64,000 nt of DNA from Pseudomonas sp. TMP9 (GTDB lineage Bacteria > Pseudomonadota > Gammaproteobacteria > Pseudomonadales > Pseudomonadaceae), in assembly GCF_037943105.1 (NCBI RefSeq), contig NZ_CP149803.1:3080001-3144000 (forward strand), in the 5' to 3' direction. Of this stretch, positions 1 to 8,300 are shown piece by piece. The translations under genes and the position numbers were made by a program. The notes below the pieces were generated by a model that searched no databases, was not told the origin of the DNA, and saw nothing but the letters and a program-made list of their open reading frames with translations. Within the stretch, counting starts at the first letter, position 1. Each line of letters starts with the position of its first letter.

Positions 1-2
1 GC

Positions 3-521
3 GCCACCCATAAAGACTTGGCCGCAGAAGTCGCCGCTGAGCGCTTCCGCCAAGACCTTTACTACCGCCTTAACGTCATTGAACTGCGCGTGCCTGCCCT
101 GCGCGAGCGCCGTGAAGACATCGCCCTACTCGCCGACAGCATGCTCAAGCGCCTGGCCGAAGGCACCGGCATAAGCGCCGCCAAGCTGGATGAAGAGGCA
201 CTGGAAAAGCTCAAGAGCTACCGCTTCCCCGGCAACGTGCGCGAGCTGGAGAACATGCTCGAGCGTGCCTATACCCTGTGTGAAGACGACCGCATCAGCG
301 CCAGCGACCTCCGCTTAGCCGATTGCAGCCCCACCAATGAAAGCGGCGAAACCAGCCTCGCACAGGTCGACAATTTAGAAGACCACCTAGAAGCCATCGA
401 GCGTAAATTGATCATGCAGGCGCTGGAGGAAACCCGCTGGAACCGCACCGCCGCCGCGCAACGCCTAGGCCTAAGCTTCCGCTCGATGCGCTATCGCCTG
501 AAAAAACTCGGCATTGATTGA
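3..521 (+). CDS. pilR: PilR, type IV pilus sigma-54 response regulator (5'-truncated by window edge)
   Basis: This is the C-terminal part of an NtrC-type activator; the reading frame is open to the window edge. Visible are the end of the AAA+ sigma-54 activation domain (ERFRQDLYYRLNVIELRVP, then FPGNVRELENMLERA, the sensor II region) and a C-terminal Fis-type helix-turn-helix (WNRTAAAQRLGLSFRSMRYRLKKLG). PilR is the partner of the PilS kinase and activates pilA transcription with RpoN. The assignment rests on this architecture together with the adjacent thiO and fimT-pilE genes, which is the usual Pseudomonas order. The receiver domain lies outside the window, so another NtrC-family regulator cannot be excluded from the protein alone. 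Confidence 0.88.
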   Translation, partial: ATHKDLAAEVAAERFRQDLYYRLNVIELRVPALRERREDIALLADSMLKRLAEGTGISAAKLDEEALEKLKSYRFPGNVRELENMLERAYTLCEDDRISASDLRLADCSPTNESGETSLAQVDNLEDHLEAIERKLIMQALEETRWNRTAAAQRLGLSFRSMRYRLKKLGID

Positions 522-534
522 GCAGCACCTCTAT

Positions 535-564
535 CCCCTCTCCTCGCTTCACCTGGGAGAAGGC
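535..564. repeat. Degenerate copy of an inverted C/T-rich repeat after pilR
   Basis: A CCCCTCTCC block followed by GGGAGAAGG after a short spacer forms an imperfect hairpin just after the pilR stop codon. It resembles the better copy at 648-684 and a weak copy at 18089-18118. It may act as a transcription terminator or simply be a dispersed extragenic repeat. Confidence 0.45.
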
Positions 565-647
565 TAAAGAAAGTGTAAACAAGACCACTACAAGCAGTCC
601 CACTCTGTGTACCTCACACACCGCTCCTGAACCAACAACCGACTAAT

Positions 648-684
648 CCCCTCGCCCCCCTGGGGAGAGGGCTAGGGAGAGGGG
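648..684. repeat. Inverted CCCCTC/GAGGGG repeat overlapping the thiO 3' end
   Basis: CCCCTCGCCCCCC is followed directly by GGGGAGAGGGCTAGGG and GAGAGGGG, giving a strong hairpin. On the minus strand the repeat encodes the last residues of the ThiO reading frame (LSPSP) and provides its TAG stop codon at 672-674. This element type is, from memory, common between genes in Pseudomonas. Confidence 0.6.
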
Positions 685-1790
685 CTTAACCTGCCCGCCG
701 GCGCATAAGGCGCTGGGTCAACAATCGGCTCACGGCCCAGCATTAAGTCCGCCAGTAATTGGCAGGATGCCGGCGCCAACACCAAGCCATTGCGGTAATG
801 CCCACAATTCAGCCACAACCCGTCATGCCCGGGCACCGGCCCGATAAACGGGATGCCTTCAGGCGAGCCCGGCCGTAAGCCCGCCCAATGCCCCACCACA
901 TCTGCATCGGCCAGTGCCGGCAACAGCTCAACCGCCGAAGCCTGCAAGCTGGCGAGCGCCTCGCGGGTAGGCGTTTTATCAAAACCTGCATGCTCAAGCG
1001 TGCTGCCAATCAAAATATGGCCGTCACGACGCGGAATCGCATAACGCCCCTTGGCCAGCACCATGGCGGGCAAAAAATCCTCGGCGCACTTGTACAAAAT
1101 CATCTGCCCCTTTACCGGCACCACGGGCAGCTCTATGCCAAGGGTCGCCATCAACTCACCGCTCCAAGCCCCTGCCGCAAGCACCACCTGATCAGCCTGC
1201 ATATCACCCTGCGCGGTGTGCACACCCGTGATACGCCCACCCTCGCGAATAAAACCACTGACCGCACAGTGCTCATGCACGGTGACATTGGGCATCTGCT
1301 GCAGCGCCGCCCGCAACGCTTTAACCAAGCGCGGATTACGCACATTGGCCACATCCGCCATCTGCACCGCCCGGCCAAACCCTTCTGCCAGCGCCGGCAC
1401 TGCACGCCGCACACTCGCTATATCGACGGATTGAAGGGCCCGCCCCTGCCGCTGCGCCCAAGCCAGCGCCTCAGCTTCATCGTCAAGGTCCAGCCAATAA
1501 AGCCCAGTGACATACACCTCAGGATCAATCTGCGTTTGCGCCAATAACTGCTCAGCCAAACGCGGATAAAAATCCTGCGACCAATGCGCCAACGCTGTAA
1601 CAGCAGCGCTGTAACGCCACGGGTAAAGCGGCGAAACAATGCCACCGCCAGCCCAAGAGGATTCTTGGCCAAGACAGCCAGACTCAATCAAAGTTACTTG
1701 GCACCCGGCAACAGCAAGATTACTAGCTGTCAGCAGACCCAACACGCCACCACCCGCAACGATTACATCAAGCAAAACTAAGCGCTCCAT
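672..1790 (-). CDS. thiO: ThiO, FAD-dependent glycine oxidase
   Basis: This 372-residue flavoprotein belongs to the DAO family. Near the N-terminus it has the FAD-binding dinucleotide fold VIVAGGGVLGLLTASNLA followed by an acidic residue (TLIES) and the SSWAGGG segment typical of ThiO. The C-terminus carries GLRPGSPEGIPFIGPVPG and a GHYRNGLVLAPA motif. ThiO oxidises glycine to iminoglycine, which feeds the thiazole branch of thiamine biosynthesis. It lies convergent with pilR and divergent from the minor-pilin operon, as in other Pseudomonas. The C-terminal tail is encoded by a dispersed repeat, so its last residues are probably not conserved. The start could lie a few codons downstream. Confidence 0.88.
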   Translation of the reverse strand: MERLVLLDVIVAGGGVLGLLTASNLAVAGCQVTLIESGCLGQESSWAGGGIVSPLYPWRYSAAVTALAHWSQDFYPRLAEQLLAQTQIDPEVYVTGLYWLDLDDEAEALAWAQRQGRALQSVDIASVRRAVPALAEGFGRAVQMADVANVRNPRLVKALRAALQQMPNVTVHEHCAVSGFIREGGRITGVHTAQGDMQADQVVLAAGAWSGELMATLGIELPVVPVKGQMILYKCAEDFLPAMVLAKGRYAIPRRDGHILIGSTLEHAGFDKTPTREALASLQASAVELLPALADADVVGHWAGLRPGSPEGIPFIGPVPGHDGLWLNCGHYRNGLVLAPASCQLLADLMLGREPIVDPAPYAPAGRLSPSP

Positions 1791-1860
1791 CTCAACTGGG
1801 ATAATTCAGATTTTGTTCTACTCTAAAAAACTTCAAGGACAGCCCCATTAGGTACTCAGG

Positions 1861-2382
1861 ATGAGACGCTACAAAATACATGGCTACAGCCTGCTTGAAT
1901 TACTCATTACCCTCGCCCTCCTTGCCCTACTAATGGGTATTGCAACCCCAGCGCTCTCCGTCTGGCACGAGCAGCAAAAATTGCAAAGTCTGCAATCTGA
2001 ACTGTTCAGCATGACTTATAAAGCCCGCTACCTGGCAATGACCAGCCAACATCGAGTCACCCTATGCCCGCTGACAGAAGAGGGTAAATGCCAGCAAAGC
2101 TGGAGCGGAAGCATCAGTAGCTTTATTGACACTAACGGCAACCGCGAGCTTGACGCTGGAGAAAATGTTTTCAGTACAATTTATGTACCCGAAAGCATCA
2201 GGCTAAATTGGCGCGGCATGCTGCCAAACAACTCGATCCACTTCAGCAACCAAGGCGTAACGTTCGTCAGCAACGGCACCATGAGTATTTGTCCCTCCAG
2301 CCCCACTGCACGCAGCGGCACAATGGTGATCAACCGTCAGGGCCGCGTGAAAACGTCAAAGGAAGGAGCACGCTGCCCCTGA
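1861..2382 (+). CDS. fimT: FimT-like minor pseudopilin (GspH/FimT family)
   Basis: The protein has 173 residues with a type IV prepilin leader: a short basic segment, a Gly before the cleavage point, then YSLLELLITLALLALL with the conserved Glu at mature position 5. A GspH-like domain follows, ending in INRQGRVK. FimT-type proteins are membrane-anchored minor pilins; in some bacteria FimT binds DNA during natural transformation. It is the first gene of the pilin block, 70 bp from the divergent thiO. A second GspH-type gene, fimU, follows after about 150 bp. The distinction between fimT and fimU is based on order, not on diagnostic residues. Confidence 0.8.
   Translation: MRRYKIHGYSLLELLITLALLALLMGIATPALSVWHEQQKLQSLQSELFSMTYKARYLAMTSQHRVTLCPLTEEGKCQQSWSGSISSFIDTNGNRELDAGENVFSTIYVPESIRLNWRGMLPNNSIHFSNQGVTFVSNGTMSICPSSPTARSGTMVINRQGRVKTSKEGARCP
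2260..2268 (+). promoter_or_regulatory. Possible AlgR site upstream of fimU
   Basis: ACGTTCGTC matches the remembered AlgR consensus CCGTTCGTC at 8 of 9 positions. It lies inside the fimT 3' end, about 270 bp before the fimU start. In P. aeruginosa AlgR is known to activate the fimU-pilVWXY1Y2E operon. A nine-base match of this quality is expected about a dozen times by chance in 64 kb, so only the position makes it interesting. Confidence 0.3.
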
Positions 2383-2453
2383 CCGCCGCGATCAACGATT
2401 CAACATTTATCAACGATTGGGAAAGCGAAAACAGACCACTCGGCCAGCCAATA

Positions 2454-2476
2454 AAGCCAGCCATCAAAGCTGGCTT
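2454..2476. repeat. Perfect 8-bp hairpin in the fimT-fimU gap
   Basis: AAGCCAGC at 2454-2461 and GCTGGCTT at 2469-2476 flank a 7-base loop. There is no following T run, so it is not a classical terminator. It sits in the 150-bp untranslated gap between fimT and fimU and could influence fimT message ends or fimU expression. Confidence 0.45.
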
Positions 2477-2533
2477 GAGTAGAGAGGCTCGTACAAGGAA
2501 CATAACCAACAAAGAATCACAAAGAGACCCGTC

Positions 2534-3055
2534 ATGCTAAGAAGTAAAGGATTCACCCTGATTGAGCTGATGATCACAGTCGCCATCTTGGGCGTGATAC
2601 TGGGTTTGGCAGTACCCGCTATGGGTGATTTTGTCGTACGCCAAAAAGTTAGCGGTCAGGCTAGCGAGTTAATGCTTGCACTTACGTTCGCTCGCTCTGA
2701 AGCGGTCAAGCTCAACCGTGAAATTGCCGTATTACCTGCAACTAATGCTGCCGCAGGCTGGGCTGATGGCTGGTGTGTTGGCCCGGCGGACAGTATGGCT
2801 AATTGCTTAAGTGCTAACCGTCTGCGCAGCTTCCAAACCAGAAGCGGGGTTGCGGTTAATAGTAATTTTCTACAGACAGGCGCCAATCGACTGATTTTTC
2901 AACGCGACGGGACTTGCGGGAGCTGCGTGAGCAGAGACTTCAAAATCACCTCGGCCAAGTTGAAAACTGCCTCTACCGATGCTCGCTGCATTGACATCAA
3001 TCGCCAAGGTCGCCCCAGCATTCGCCCAGTCACTCGTGACGCGGCATGCTCCTGA
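2534..3055 (+). CDS. fimU: FimU, type IV pilus minor pilin (GspH/FimT family)
   Basis: The protein has 173 residues. The leader MLRSKG precedes FTLIELMITVAILGVILGLAVPA, a canonical prepilin N-terminus with Glu5 for cleavage and methylation by PilD. The C-terminal domain contains several cysteines (WCVG, CLSANR, GTCGSCVSRDF, ARCIDINRQGRPS), as expected for a disulfide-stabilised GspH fold. FimU joins PilV, PilW and PilX in the priming complex at the pilus tip and, with PilE, links it to the PilA fibre. It is the second pilin gene of the block and is followed closely by pilV. Confidence 0.85.
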   Translation: MLRSKGFTLIELMITVAILGVILGLAVPAMGDFVVRQKVSGQASELMLALTFARSEAVKLNREIAVLPATNAAAGWADGWCVGPADSMANCLSANRLRSFQTRSGVAVNSNFLQTGANRLIFQRDGTCGSCVSRDFKITSAKLKTASTDARCIDINRQGRPSIRPVTRDAACS

Positions 3056-3072
3056 TTAGGAAGAGACTGCTC

Positions 3073-3621
3073 ATGCACATTACTAGCTCACAACAAACCG
3101 GCAGCTCCTTGATCGAAGTCCTAATTACCCTACTGATCTTTACGGTAGGCATGCTTGGTTTAGCCGCGCTGCAACTCAATGCTCTGCAAGGTTCGAGCGA
3201 CAGCGCTCAGCGCTCTCAGTCCACTTGGATATTGCAGGATATTGCCGAGCGTATTCGCGCCAATCCTGCTGGCACTGCAGCTCAATACGCTGCCGCACCC
3301 AATTGCGCCAATGCTCCAGCAAATCGCTGTGCGGATTATTACGACCCTGCGACCTCAGCGAGAGTCACCGCAACGAACTGTACCGCTGCCGAAATGGCTG
3401 CTTTTGACCGCTGGGAAGCCCAGTGCAGTTATGCGGATTTGGCGTCGAATACAATTAATGCGCGTTTTACAAGCCGCGACTTTGTTACTGCGCCTGACAA
3501 CAATATAACCCTGAGCGCCGTAGCCGCAGGAAACACCCTCACCCTGCAAGGTTTCTGGCTCGGCCGCGCGGGCAAAAATACCTTTGCACCTGGCATCCCC
3601 GCTTTTGAGGTGCGCCGATGA
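3073..3621 (+). CDS. pilV: PilV, type IV pilus minor pilin
   Basis: The protein has 182 residues from the ATG at 3073. This start is preferred over an in-frame ATG at 3046 because AGGAAGAG lies at the right distance before it and the upstream start would overlap fimU. The N-terminus reads QQTG, then SSLIEVLITLLIFTVGMLGLAALQ, a prepilin cleavage site with Glu5, as in the PilV family. The body contains paired cysteines. It is a component of the tip priming complex. The stop overlaps the pilW start (ATGA), indicating translational coupling. Confidence 0.88.
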   Translation: MHITSSQQTGSSLIEVLITLLIFTVGMLGLAALQLNALQGSSDSAQRSQSTWILQDIAERIRANPAGTAAQYAAAPNCANAPANRCADYYDPATSARVTATNCTAAEMAAFDRWEAQCSYADLASNTINARFTSRDFVTAPDNNITLSAVAAGNTLTLQGFWLGRAGKNTFAPGIPAFEVRR

Positions 3622-4445
3622 ACATTCACACATTCGCAAAGATGCGGCGCACCCAGCTCGGTCTTTCTCTTGTCGAGTTGATGGTTGCAATGGCTCTGGG
3701 TTTACTGCTGATGACCGGGGTTGTCCAAGTTTTTCTATCCAGCCGGCAAACCTATGCTGCCAACGAAGCCATGGGCAGACTGCAGGAAAACGGTCGTTTC
3801 GCTCTTGAGTTTATTGCACGCAGCGCACGATTAGCTGGCTATGTGGAACCAGTTTTTGAGGGTGGTAAGCCGCTAGCCTTAGTCCGCCCATCATGTTCAG
3901 GCCTACCAAGCACTATCCCAACTGAGCTCTGCACAAGCTCAGGTAGCGGTAATGACCCTGATAGCGTGGCATTTGTTTTTCAACCCCCGATTACTGACGC
4001 AGCGCGGCGCGATTGCTTAGGCAACACTATTACTGAAAACAACATGATGGTGATAAACCATTACTCAATCATCCCTGCAACAGCCACAGCACCTGCAGCA
4101 CTAGGATGTCGTGCTTATAAATTTAATGATACGACAGGCAGTTGGACCTCAGGCCCCTCAGCGCAAGAATTGATATCTGGGGTGGATAGCCTGCAGGTCC
4201 TCTACGGCATTAACACCAGCGGTGATGCTAGAAGCGCCAACCAGTACATATCAGCCGACCAAGTTACCAACTGGAATAACGTAAAAGCAGTGCGCATTGC
4301 CGTGCTAGCCAATTCAATCAATACCTTAACGCCGGCACCTGCCGGGCGAAACTTTGTGCTGCTTGATGCTGCCCCGATCACATTTACAGATAACCGGGCC
4401 CGGCAAATTTTTAGCACCACCATTCAGCTGAAGAACACCTTTTGA
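3618..4445 (+). CDS. pilW: PilW, type IV pilus minor pilin
   Basis: The protein has 275 residues. A leader ending in QLG precedes LSLVELMVAMALGLLLMTGV, with Glu5. The following helix and domain (FLSSRQTYAANEAMGRLQENGRFALEFI) are typical of PilW, the largest of the FimU-PilVWX minor pilins. PilW takes part in initiation of pilus assembly and in surface sensing with PilY1. The gene overlaps pilV by four bases and is followed eight bases later by pilX. Confidence 0.9.
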   Translation: MNIHTFAKMRRTQLGLSLVELMVAMALGLLLMTGVVQVFLSSRQTYAANEAMGRLQENGRFALEFIARSARLAGYVEPVFEGGKPLALVRPSCSGLPSTIPTELCTSSGSGNDPDSVAFVFQPPITDAARRDCLGNTITENNMMVINHYSIIPATATAPAALGCRAYKFNDTTGSWTSGPSAQELISGVDSLQVLYGINTSGDARSANQYISADQVTNWNNVKAVRIAVLANSINTLTPAPAGRNFVLLDAAPITFTDNRARQIFSTTIQLKNTF

Positions 4446-4453
4446 GGCGAACC

Positions 4454-4963
4454 ATGCGCAACCTGCACACACAATCTCGCACACAGAAGGGTGCCACGTT
4501 AATTGTGGCTCTGGTTTTCTTGCTGGTATTAACGATCGCTGGCGTAACTGCCATGCGCTTTTCTACTTTTGAGGAACGCATGGCCAGCAATAGCCAGTTC
4601 CGTAATCAAGTATTCCAGCAGGCACAAAATGAACTGCGCGCGCAGTTGTTAGCTTTCAATACCAATCTTGCAAACCGGGCTCCACTTCTGCTGGCGATAA
4701 ATCAGCCAGCAGAAACTAGCGCTAATCTTACCGCTCTGCCGATGCTGCCCAAAACTTCACGCCTTGCTCAAGCTGTTACCCCCATTACTGGAACACTTGC
4801 AGCCTCAAATACCGTGCGTTACACCCAAGAAAAACCCTGCGATGACGGCTCCAGCGTTGAACGCTTTATATGCATCGATTTTGAAATGAACGCGCGAGCA
4901 GAACTCGAAAGCGGGACCTACTCCTGGCAGTCTCAGGGCATCACATTCCAGAACAATAAGTGA
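4454..4963 (+). CDS. pilX: PilX, type IV pilus minor pilin
   Basis: The protein has 169 residues starting at ATG 4454; an in-frame TTG at 4442 overlaps pilW and is less likely. The prepilin-like N-terminus QKG, then ATLIVALVFLLVLTIAGVTAMR, has Val where Glu5 is usual, a feature of PilX-type subunits. The motif FSTFEERMASNSQFRNQVFQQAQNE is characteristic of the PilX N-terminal region. In the tip complex PilX bridges the other minor pilins and PilY1. A 10-bp gap leads to a small secreted-protein gene rather than directly to pilY1. Confidence 0.87.
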   Translation: MRNLHTQSRTQKGATLIVALVFLLVLTIAGVTAMRFSTFEERMASNSQFRNQVFQQAQNELRAQLLAFNTNLANRAPLLLAINQPAETSANLTALPMLPKTSRLAQAVTPITGTLAASNTVRYTQEKPCDDGSSVERFICIDFEMNARAELESGTYSWQSQGITFQNNK

Positions 4964-4973
4964 GCAAATAATC

Positions 4974-5309
4974 ATGAATATACGCATCTACTTTTCCTTG
5001 TTCTGCCTACTGCTAAGTTTCAGTAGTTTTGCCCAAGATAAAAATGACTCCGAACCCTTGATTCGAATCATTGAAATGGAGCGCCTGATCGTCAACTGGA
5101 GCCCAAATGATTCAGGCCTCGGTCGTGTCTTGGCCTACACCTGCCAAGATTGTCCGGCCACTAACATGATCATCGATCCCGGCGCTGAATTGGAAATTAA
5201 TGGCCAGTTACGCCCCATGAGTGAGCTGGCGACTAAAGTCGACTGGGCCGGTGCTATAACAGTGACCGACCAAGCGCCAAATAATATCCTAAAATTTTCC
5301 ATGTACTAA
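4974..5309 (+). CDS. Small secreted protein of the pilus operon, possibly PilY2-like
   Basis: The protein has 111 residues with a clear signal peptide (MNIRIYFSLFCLLLSFSSFAQ), so it is exported. The mature part of about 90 residues has a CQDC pair and ends ILKFSMY. I do not recognise a named domain. The gene lies between pilX and pilY1, 10 bp after pilX and 15 bp before pilY1, so it should be co-transcribed. In P. aeruginosa the small exported protein PilY2 is encoded after pilY1; no such gene follows pilY1 here, so this may be its positional counterpart. That equivalence is inference. Confidence 0.65.
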   Translation: MNIRIYFSLFCLLLSFSSFAQDKNDSEPLIRIIEMERLIVNWSPNDSGLGRVLAYTCQDCPATNMIIDPGAELEINGQLRPMSELATKVDWAGAITVTDQAPNNILKFSMY

Positions 5310-5324
5310 GACTGGAGAAAGACC

Positions 5325-8300
5325 ATGTTCAAACTAAAACCAGTCGCCATAGGCATCAGCGCCTTTCTCTACGGTGTTATTACCTTTAACACCGCCTTGG
5401 CTGATGACACTGAGATATACGTACCAAGAGACTTACCCGCTGACCAGCAGGTACGTCCAAACATTCTTTTCATCCTCGACTCCTCCGGGTCAATGGGGAG
5501 TAGGGTCGCGAACAGCGCTATACCTCCTAGCAATACAAATAGAACCCGCAACCAAGTAATGCGAAGTGTAGTGAACAATTTGCTAAATGATTTAAAGGCA
5601 AAGGAGGATGTAAACGTTGGCTTTATGCGCTTCGATGGTAACGACGGCGGGTATATCCTAAGCCCCGTTCGACGCCTAACAACCACGAACGCTGACTCTA
5701 TGCAGGATACCGTAGACGATATACCTGCAAGCGGTAATACACCAATGCTGGAAACCTACTACGAAGCCTACCGTTATATGGTGGGGCAAAACCGAGTATG
5801 GGGGGATAAGAGTGTTGCGTCATCTAGAAGCGGTGACAAATATATTTCGCCGATAGAACACAGCTGTCAGAAGTCGCACATTATTTATGTAACTGATGGT
5901 GAACCCACCGTCGACGTAGGCTCTAATTCAGCAGTAAAGACACTGGTCACTAGTAAAAACACCCTTTACCCAGCTTCTAGTTGCGGTAATAGTAATGGTC
6001 AGTGCTTGCCACATCTCGCCGAATACATGGCTAATCAGGATCTCTTCCCAGCGCCTGCGCCTTTTTCTGATCCAACGAACCGAAGCCAAACAGTCACTTC
6101 CCACTTTGTAGGTTTCGCCGTCAATCTTCCCTTACTCCAAAATGCAGCAGCAGCAGGTGGGGGCCGATACTACACGGCAGATAATGTATCCGGTCTGACA
6201 GAAGCTCTGAAAGCCATTATTGTTGACATTACAGCGGAAAATACCTCATTCGCTGCCCCCAGCGTAGCAGTGAGCGCCTTTAACAACTTAGGCTTTCGCA
6301 ACGATCTTTATTACGCGCTTTTTCGCCCGGCAGAAGGTGCCAATTGGCCGGGTAACGTCAAACGTTACAAGCTGGGTCAAGATATTAACGGCAGTCCGTT
6401 GATTGTCGACCAGAACAATAATGCCGCCATTGACAACAGCACCGGCTTCTTCAGCAACAGTGCCTCCAGTTTCTGGTCAGCTACACCTGATGGCAGCGAT
6501 GTTGCCAAAGGTGGAGTGGCAGGCCGCCTGCTCAATCCTGATACACGTAATATCTTTACTTGGACAGGTGCCGACAGAACTGCCACGGCTGCAGCTGGCG
6601 TCACAGGTTCTATAAGCCTCAATGCTAATAATTACAAATTAACTACAGCTAATAGTTTGCTCACCAATACTATGCTGGGCGCCACTAGCAACACCCAAAA
6701 GGATCAGTTCATTAGTTGGGCGCGAGGCAAGAATATTGATAACACTAACCGCTTGGCTATTGCCGACGTCCTGCATAACGAGCCAAAGTTAGTTGCATAC
6801 GTGACCGACGAGGACCTTAGTCGCGTAACCAGTGCGCCGCTGACCTCACCCGAACAGCTGTACATGTTCTTTGGCTCCAACGAGGGCTTTATCCATGCAA
6901 TTGACCCTAAAACTGGTGACGAAAAATTTGCGTTTATTCCTAAAGAGCTCCTACCCAACCCTGGGGCCTATCTGACTAATGCAAAAGGCTCCAATAGCAA
7001 AAAGTACGGCATGGATGGCCAAATCAATCTATGGACTAAATACCGGGAACCTACCGCTGCTGACATTACAAATAAAAGCCGCACAGTTGAAAAAGTAACG
7101 CTCTACGCTGGAATGCGTCGAGGCGGCAGCAATTACTATGCCCTGGATGTCAGCGCTATCAATGCACCGGCCTTTAAATGGATGATCAAAGGTGCTTACG
7201 CCGCTGCACCAACCCCAGGCTTTGAAAAGTTAGGTATGACTTTCTCGGCACCTAAACTGGCTGACGTGAATATCAATAACGCAAAGACTAAGGTACTAAT
7301 CTTTAGCGGTGGCTACGACAAGAATCACGACACCATCGGTACTAACGTTCCAAAAGCGGACAGCATCGGTAACGCACTTTATATGGCTGATGCAGAAACC
7401 GGCAAACTGCTGTGGCGCGCAGGGAGCAGCAGCGATACCGGGGCTAATCTTAAAATTGCAACCATGACCAACAGCATGCCGGCTGACCCTACAATTGTTG
7501 ATATCAATGGTGATGGCTTAGCTGACATCGTTTACGCTTCTGACTTGGGTGGCCAAATCTTCCGCTTTGACATCAACAATGCCAACACCGGCATTGGCCC
7601 TACTTTTGCCACTGGCGGCCGTATTGCCCAACTTGGTGGAGCCACCGCTGCGGATAACCGCCGCTTCTTCGGCTCACCTGACGTAGCCCTCATCCGTGAG
7701 CGTGGCGGCAAGACCTACTTCACAGTTTCTATTGGCTCAGGCTTCCGTGAAAGCCCACTTAATACAGACACCAATGATCGCTTCTACGTGTTGCGTGACA
7801 GCAATGTATTCAACACACCCAGCGCCTATACCACCATCACCGAGTCTGATCTGACCAACGTCACTGGTTTTGATCTTAGCGCAACAGATACAGCGACTAT
7901 CCAAGCAAATATACAAACACTTGAAGGGCAAATGCAGGCACTCAACAACACAGTTGATACTGCACGCCAAAATTTTGTTGACTATAAAGTCAGCTCTAAC
8001 CACACCGCTAAGCAAAACGGAGCCTCCCAAGCATTGAGTGATGCCAACGAGCGGCAAAAACAAATCGATGACATCCTTAATGATGCTCCCTATATTCTCG
8101 ATAATAACGAGAATCTACAGCAGCAAAGCACACTGCAGAGCAGCCTTGAGAAAGCTCAAATAGTGTTGGCGCAACTGCAACAGCTGTATCTGGACGCGTC
8201 AGGCCTGCCTGAAGTTGGCACCAACACTGCAGATCTCTTAATGGTGCGCAATGAATTAGCGATTGAGTATGCAGAATTAACTAACTTGCAGAAAATACTG

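Noticed and set aside
888..1547. 219-residue open frame on the plus strand across thiO
   Set aside because: It is antisense to a well-supported gene, has no recognisable motif, and reflects the codon bias of the opposite strand.
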